Assembly: GCA_045644545.1 (NCBI GenBank)
Contig: JAZRHC010000029.1
Span: forward strand, 1 to 64,000
Source of the DNA: Scatosoma sp045644545
GTDB lineage: Bacteria > Bacillota > Clostridia > Christensenellales > Borkfalkiaceae
Direction: 5' to 3'
DNA length: 64,000 nt
This document shows, one piece after another, positions 59,378-64,000 of this stretch. The notes beneath the pieces are model-generated. The model was not told the DNA's origin and did no database searches. It saw only the letters and a program-made list of their open reading frames with translations. The first letter of the stretch is position 1. Each line of letters begins with the position of its first letter. The translations under genes and the position numbers were made by a program.

Positions 59378-61402
59378 ATGACGGAGAACGGTAACAAGAC
59401 TCAAACGCAATCGACGGTTCAGCAAGGCGGCGTAGCGACGAAGATCGACGCGCTTTATAACTGGCTTTCCTTTGATTTGCAAGCGCTGAAAAAGGAGCTT
59501 TTAAACGAGCTTAAATATTCTTCGATGCAGTCGGGCGCGTTGTATAAAACGATGCAGGAGGAGGCGGCGAAGCAGACGAAGGACACCGCTTCGTCCGTTC
59601 AGTTGATGGTGCAAGAGCTTAAATACGGCTACAAACAGAATCAGTCCATTTACGATAGCCTTTCCGGTATTTTAAGCGACGAAGTGATCGCCAAGCTCGA
59701 CACGACGGAAGGAAAGCTCGCTCTTTTGGAAGAGATCGACAAACAAATTTCCGAAATCAAAGGAAAGCTCGCTTCCTTCGACGCGCAAGCGTTGGTAGAC
59801 GATATCCGCGAAAGCGTGATTGCGGGAATTCCTCAGGTAGAGGAAGTAGACTACGATAAGATCGGGGAAACGGTCGCGGAAAAAGCGGAAGCTTGCGCTT
59901 TGGAACATAGCCGTCAGGTACTCGAAGCGGTCGCGGCGATTCCCGTTGCGGAAAATATCGATTATTCGCGTATCGCGGAAGAAGTTAGCGACAAAGTTCT
60001 CGAAATGATGCAGGAAGTCGTCGCGAACGAAGAAAAGCCCGTTATGGCCGAAATTCCCGAAGTGGACTACGATAAAATTATTTACGGCGCGGCGGAAAAG
60101 GTAGTGGAATCCCTTCCCTATCCCGAAAAAGTCGATTATCGCCGTATCGACGATAATTTCAAGAAAGCGGCGGAAACCGTCAAGACCGAAGTGAATACCG
60201 ACGAGATCGTGGAAAAGCTTCTCGCGGCGCTCGATATCAACGCGATTGCAGAGGCGGTTGCGGCTAAGATCGAAGTTCCTCAGGTAGAAGCGCCCGAAAT
60301 CGATTACGATAAGCTTTCGGATATGATCGCGGCAAAGATTCCCGCACCCGCGTCCGTGGTAGCGGAATCCGCTCCCGTGGATTACGATAAGCTTGCGGAA
60401 ATGGTTGTGGCAAAGCTTACGCCTTCCGAGGAATCCTGTGAAGTCGTGATCGACGAAGAAGGGGTTAAGGAGATCGCAAACGGCGTATCCGCGGCGCTCG
60501 ATATCGATACGATCGCGGCGAAGGTGTCTGAAAAACTTTCCGTTTCCGAGTCCGAACCCGCTTCCTATGAGCTTTTGATGGCTGAGGACGACGTTGCGAA
60601 AATTGCTTCCCGCGTTGCGGAGCTCGTTCGCGAAGAACTCAAATGCGATGCGGTTTGCGTACCTTGCGAAAAGGCAGAGGAAGTCGCAGAGCAAGCGGAA
60701 GAACCCGTCGAAGAGGTAGCCGAAGTCGAGGAGATCGTGGAAGAGATCGTCGAAACGGTGGAAGAGCCAGTCGTCGCGGAAGAACCCGTCGAAGAAGTTC
60801 GCGAAGAAACCAAGGAAGAAATCGCGGTAGCGATCGCGGAAACCATCGGGGAAGATTCCTACGAAGAAGTCAACAATCAGCTCGTTGACGCGGAAACGGG
60901 GCTCGTGATCCGTTTGAAGAGAAGCTTTACCGCGAAAATGAAACAGAGCGAAAGCGACGTAAAGGAATACTACGGAAAAATTAAAAACGCGTTGACCTCT
61001 TATAAGAGAATCAATTCCAACGTAAGCTGGCACGGCGACAGATTCAACCTCGGCCGCGACACGATCGCAAAAATGAACATCTGCGGTAAAACGCTTTGCT
61101 TCTATCTCGATTTGAATCCCGAAGATCCCGAATTCAAAACGACGGTTTATCATCAGAAGAACGTCGGGTCGCAGAAGGCTTACGAAAGCACGCCGTTTAT
61201 GGTAAAAGTCAAGAGCGAAGCGGCGGTGAAAAAAGCGTTGCGACTCGTAGACGCGCTCGCGCAGAGCAAGCAAGCGGTGAAGGACGAGAAATTCGAGGAA
61301 GTCGATTATAAGAAAGAATTTGCCTACGAAACCACGAAACAGCTTTTAAATCAAGGCTTGATCAAAATCACCAAGGAAAAGAAAGTAGAGTTGGATTTCT
61401 GA
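59378..61402 (+). CDS. acidic repeat protein with conserved C-terminal domain
   Basis: A 674-residue acidic protein. After a Gln/Thr-rich start come a helical region, then at least six units carrying a VDYDKI-like core (at about 59848, 59958, 60060, 60130, 60299 and 60377), each followed by an amphipathic helix. A Glu/Val-rich low-complexity stretch follows (about 495-540). The last 170 residues form a compact domain (RLKRSFTAKMKQSESDVKEY, NVSWHGDRFNLGRDT, GKTLCFYLDLNPEDP) that I believe recurs in uncharacterised Clostridia proteins. There is no signal or TM segment. The frame runs 55 codons upstream, but the promoter lies there and GAGGTG precedes this ATG. Function unknown. Confidence 0.75.
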   Translation: MTENGNKTQTQSTVQQGGVATKIDALYNWLSFDLQALKKELLNELKYSSMQSGALYKTMQEEAAKQTKDTASSVQLMVQELKYGYKQNQSIYDSLSGILSDEVIAKLDTTEGKLALLEEIDKQISEIKGKLASFDAQALVDDIRESVIAGIPQVEEVDYDKIGETVAEKAEACALEHSRQVLEAVAAIPVAENIDYSRIAEEVSDKVLEMMQEVVANEEKPVMAEIPEVDYDKIIYGAAEKVVESLPYPEKVDYRRIDDNFKKAAETVKTEVNTDEIVEKLLAALDINAIAEAVAAKIEVPQVEAPEIDYDKLSDMIAAKIPAPASVVAESAPVDYDKLAEMVVAKLTPSEESCEVVIDEEGVKEIANGVSAALDIDTIAAKVSEKLSVSESEPASYELLMAEDDVAKIASRVAELVREELKCDAVCVPCEKAEEVAEQAEEPVEEVAEVEEIVEEIVETVEEPVVAEEPVEEVREETKEEIAVAIAETIGEDSYEEVNNQLVDAETGLVIRLKRSFTAKMKQSESDVKEYYGKIKNALTSYKRINSNVSWHGDRFNLGRDTIAKMNICGKTLCFYLDLNPEDPEFKTTVYHQKNVGSQKAYESTPFMVKVKSEAAVKKALRLVDALAQSKQAVKDEKFEEVDYKKEFAYETTKQLLNQGLIKITKEKKVELDF

Positions 61403-61482
61403 TCCGCGGCATACATACGAATAATGCGTAAGAGGGCTGATGATTGAAATAATTTTCGGCTCTCTATTTTTGAGAAACGCAA

Positions 61483-61499
61483 AAGGCGGTGAAATTCCG
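61483..61499 (+). repeat. hairpin before the RNase J ribosome site
   Basis: GGCGG and CCGCC pair around TGAAATT, ending a few bases before AAGGGAGAA. A weak terminator-like structure (61430-61470) lies just upstream. RNase J genes elsewhere can be controlled through their own leaders, but nothing here proves it. Confidence 0.35.
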
Positions 61500-61518
61500 C
61501 CAAGGGAGAATTTTATAA

Positions 61519-63420
61519 GTGAACGAAAATAAACAGGAAAAACGCCAAAGACAATCGCACGGCGAGCATTCTACGAAAGCGAAGCCTGCGCTCAAAATTC
61601 CCAAAAGAAGCTTAGGGAGCGGCACGGGTACTTCGATGAACGCGACGGTAAATCCAAAGAAAAACGCACGGACAAGCCGTAACGCAAAAAAAGCTTTCGA
61701 CGAGTTTGCGGCGCTTGCGCCCAAGAAAACCGCGACGGAAAAACCCGTCCGCAATATCCGTAAGAAAAAGGCGGTTAAAATCCTTTTCCTCGGCGGCGTC
61801 GGGGAGATCGGGAAAAATATTACGGCGATCGAATACGGCAACGATATCGTGATTATCGACGCGGGAATGACCTTCCCCAACAACGAGGATATGCCGGGGA
61901 TCGATTCCGTCGTACCCGACGTGACGTATCTGGCGCAGAATAAAGACAAGGTGCGGGGCGTTTTGCTCACGCACGGACACGAAGACCATATCGGCGGGCT
62001 TGCTTATTTGTTGAAAGAACTCAACCCTACCACGCCCGTGTTCGGAACGAAGCTCACGCTGATGCTTGCGGATAACAAATTGCAAGAGCACCATATTCAA
62101 AATATCGCGCAACGCGTCGTCGTGGCAGGAGAGAGGATTAAGCTCGGGGCATTTGAAGTTGAATTTATCAACGTGAACCATTCAATCTCGGGCGCGTGCG
62201 CGCTTGCGATCAGAACGCCTTACGGGCTGATTTATCACAGCGGGGATTTCAAGATCGACTTGACCCCCGTGGCGGGCGACGCGATCGATTTAAAGCGGAT
62301 TGCCGAGCTTGGAAAAGAAGGCGTGCTTTTGTATATGGCGGAATCGACGAATATAGAAAGGCAAGGCTACACGATGAGCGAAACGGTCGTCGGAACGACG
62401 CTCGACCACCTTTTTTCCGAGAATATGAATCGTCGGCTGATTATTGCCACCTTTGCTTCCAACGTGCACAGATTGCAACAGATTATCGATCTTGCGGTTA
62501 AATACAGAAGAAAAGTCGCGCTTTCGGGGCGCAGTATGTTCAAGGTCGTGGAAGCGGCGGTGAAGATCGGCGAGCTTAAAATCCCCGAAGGGGTGTTGAT
62601 CGATATCGAACAGACGAAAAACCTTTTCGACGGCGAGCTTTTGATCGTTTCTACGGGTACGCAAGGCGAGCCTATGAGCGCGCTTACTCGTATGGCGGCA
62701 GGGGAGTTCAATAAAGTTACGGTCGGCGAAAACGACACGATCATTATTTCCGCAACGCCGATCCCGGGCAACGAAAAAATGGTTTACCGCGTGATCAACA
62801 ACCTTTATAAAAAGGGCGCGCGGGTAGTTTACGAAAGCCTTGAAAAAATTCACGTTTCGGGTCACGCTTGTCAGGAAGAACATAAGATTTTACACAATCT
62901 TTTAAAGCCTAAATTTTTCATTCCCGTGCACGGCGAATATCGGCATTTAAAACGCCACGCGCAGCTTGCCGAGTCGCTCGGTATGCCTTCGCAAAATATC
63001 TTGATCACGGAGATCGGAAACTGCGTGGAGCTTACCGATTCGAACATTCGGCTCGGCGAAAATATTCCCGCGGGCACGCGGCTCGTTGACGGCGAAGGAA
63101 TCGAGGATTACGGCACGAGCGAAGTGATGAAGGACAGACTGAAAATGTCCTCGGAAGGCGCGATCACGGTCGCGATTGCCGTCACGGGCAACTACGTGAT
63201 CAACGATCCCGTGGTGGAATCGCACGGCTTCACCTACGCGGGCCGTATCGGCACGGACGAGGAAATGAAATACGTGGTGCAAAAAGCCGTAGAAAGCTAT
63301 AACTACGAAAACGGCAACAAACCCGAACTCGTGGCGTGCATCAAACGAGCCTTGAAAAATTATATTTTCAAAAGAACCAAGCAATCCCCGCTGATCGTGG
63401 TGGCGATTCTCGACGTATAA
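61519..63420 (+). CDS. rnj: ribonuclease J
   Basis: A 633-residue RNase J, an MBL-fold 5'-3' exonuclease and endonuclease central to mRNA decay in Gram-positives. The metal motif HGHEDH is near residue 153. LGGVGEIGKN, GHACQEEHK and the Pro-Val-His-Gly segment of the beta-CASP region are present. The first 85 residues are an extra basic, low-complexity extension (Lys/Arg/Ser/Ala-rich) not needed for the fold. It starts with GTG behind AAGGGAGAA. The gene lies between the repeat protein and a methyltransferase that starts 13 bases after its stop. Confidence 0.93.
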   Translation: MNENKQEKRQRQSHGEHSTKAKPALKIPKRSLGSGTGTSMNATVNPKKNARTSRNAKKAFDEFAALAPKKTATEKPVRNIRKKKAVKILFLGGVGEIGKNITAIEYGNDIVIIDAGMTFPNNEDMPGIDSVVPDVTYLAQNKDKVRGVLLTHGHEDHIGGLAYLLKELNPTTPVFGTKLTLMLADNKLQEHHIQNIAQRVVVAGERIKLGAFEVEFINVNHSISGACALAIRTPYGLIYHSGDFKIDLTPVAGDAIDLKRIAELGKEGVLLYMAESTNIERQGYTMSETVVGTTLDHLFSENMNRRLIIATFASNVHRLQQIIDLAVKYRRKVALSGRSMFKVVEAAVKIGELKIPEGVLIDIEQTKNLFDGELLIVSTGTQGEPMSALTRMAAGEFNKVTVGENDTIIISATPIPGNEKMVYRVINNLYKKGARVVYESLEKIHVSGHACQEEHKILHNLLKPKFFIPVHGEYRHLKRHAQLAESLGMPSQNILITEIGNCVELTDSNIRLGENIPAGTRLVDGEGIEDYGTSEVMKDRLKMSSEGAITVAIAVTGNYVINDPVVESHGFTYAGRIGTDEEMKYVVQKAVESYNYENGNKPELVACIKRALKNYIFKRTKQSPLIVVAILDV

Positions 63421-63433
63421 CGGAATTTTACGA

Positions 63434-64000
63434 ATGAAATACACGGCGTCCTTAGTACAACTTCATATCGACGAGCGAATCGCCGCATTGAGAGCGAACG
63501 CGTTGCGCCGTGAAATTCCCGTTGCCGACGACGAAACCTTGCAATATCTTTTATTGACGGTTACGGCTTTACAGCCGAAACGAATTTTGGAAATCGGCAC
63601 GGCGGTCGGGCTTTCGGGCGCGGCGATGCTTCGCGCTTGTCCGCAGGCGAAGCTCACGACGATCGAGCTTGAAGAGGAGCGCTACGAAGAGGCGAAACGC
63701 AATTTTATAGACCTCGGCGTATCCGAACGCGTGACGGCGCATCTTGGCGACGCGGGCGAGATCCTTGCAATGATGGACGGCGAATTCGATTTCGTGTTTT
63801 TGGACGGACCGAAAGCGCAGTACGAAAAATATCTGTTCGATTTAAAGCGGCTTATGAAAAAGGGCGGAGTACTTTTTGCCGACGACGTGTTATTATACGG
63901 CTGGGTCAGCGGCGAAGAACCGACTCCGCAAAAACGCCGCTCGATCGTGGATAAGATTCGTTCTTATCTTCAAGCGGTCACGACGGATAAAGAGCTTTTG
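63434..64000 (+). CDS. class I O-methyltransferase (TrmR-like), cut by the window end
   Basis: The first 189 codons of a SAM-dependent O-methyltransferase; no stop is reached. RILEIGTAVGLSGAAML is motif I, TIELEEERY motif II, FVFLDGPKAQYEKY the metal-binding region and FADDVLLYG follows. This matches the COMT-like family that includes TrmR, which methylates 5-hydroxyuridine in tRNA in Bacillota. A substrate other than tRNA cannot be excluded. It begins 13 bases after RNase J and is probably in the same operon. Confidence 0.85.
   Translation, partial: MKYTASLVQLHIDERIAALRANALRREIPVADDETLQYLLLTVTALQPKRILEIGTAVGLSGAAMLRACPQAKLTTIELEEERYEEAKRNFIDLGVSERVTAHLGDAGEILAMMDGEFDFVFLDGPKAQYEKYLFDLKRLMKKGGVLFADDVLLYGWVSGEEPTPQKRRSIVDKIRSYLQAVTTDKELL

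Noticed and set aside
59672..61273. 533-codon minus-strand open frame across the repeat protein
   Set aside because: It is antisense to a repetitive gene with its own promoter and ribosome site; the translation (Phe/Arg/His-rich repeats) is a by-product of the plus-strand repeats.

Overview
The window reads as a chromosomal segment of an endospore-forming, Gram-positive anaerobe of the Bacillota, class Clostridia. It is probably an uncultured gut-type lineage near Christensenellales, but that placement is an inference from protein style and not a measured result. The reasons are: spoIVA; a large Gram-positive type SRP RNA with an Alu domain; a lysine riboswitch controlling asd-dapA-dapB; the Clostridia order miaB-mutS-mutL-miaA-ynbB; ECF transporter genes next to truA; and many near-consensus TTGACA / TATAAT promoters with 17-bp spacers. 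By eye the G+C content is close to 50%, and positions 1-2750 look more AT-rich.

Layout. 1-3200 is an accessory segment: a short-chain dehydrogenase, a divergent type I dehydroquinase-like protein, a gene scrap and a PIG3-type quinone reductase. It ends at a tRNA-Val whose 3' end is duplicated 164 bp away, like an attachment site. 3300-9400 holds a ZIP metal transporter, an Lrp regulator, an 825-residue PadR / coiled-coil / membrane protein, an acyl-ACP thioesterase and an ArgJ-like protein. 9400-17870 is a long operon: an attenuator leader, carA, a carB-dapF fusion, a membrane protein, a cysteine desulfurase and thiI. 17875-20115 (minus) encodes a class A PBP. 20190-28450 is the miaB-mutS-mutL-miaA-ynbB operon. 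28500-31200 has an XRE membrane regulator, then ung and mtnN, and a phosphopantetheinyl transferase. 31200-39070 has the SRP RNA, mrp, relQ with a ComEC-like hydrolase, and the ECF genes with truA. 39200-46050 is mnmE-lysR-lepA-hemW-shikimate-kinase-like-panE-like. 46100-47750 is gltX. 47800-51660 (minus) is the lysine-riboswitch operon asd-dapA-dapB plus a membrane zinc-ribbon protein. 51700-57275 is a membrane protein, methyltransferase, hslO, TPR and HEAT-like operon. 57290-64000 has spoIVA, a 45-residue ORF, a repeat protein, RNase J and a methyltransferase cut by the window edge.

The most unusual material is the carbamoyl-phosphate locus. CarA keeps its fold but all three glutaminase triad positions are changed (Cys to Gly, His to Ala, Glu to Ala). 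CarB is fused at its C-terminus to a diaminopimelate-epimerase domain that keeps one catalytic Cys and has Gly in place of the other. The operon is preceded by a consensus promoter, a 47-codon leader ORF whose stop codon lies in the 5' arm of a strong intrinsic terminator, and a pyrimidine-rich leader. This recalls the E. coli pyrBI attenuator. Other notable items are the PadR / coiled-coil / membrane fusion, two promoters placed so that the mRNAs should be leaderless (acyl-ACP thioesterase and phosphopantetheinyl transferase), an ArgJ-like protein with an altered active site, and a shikimate-kinase-like protein without the usual substrate arginine.
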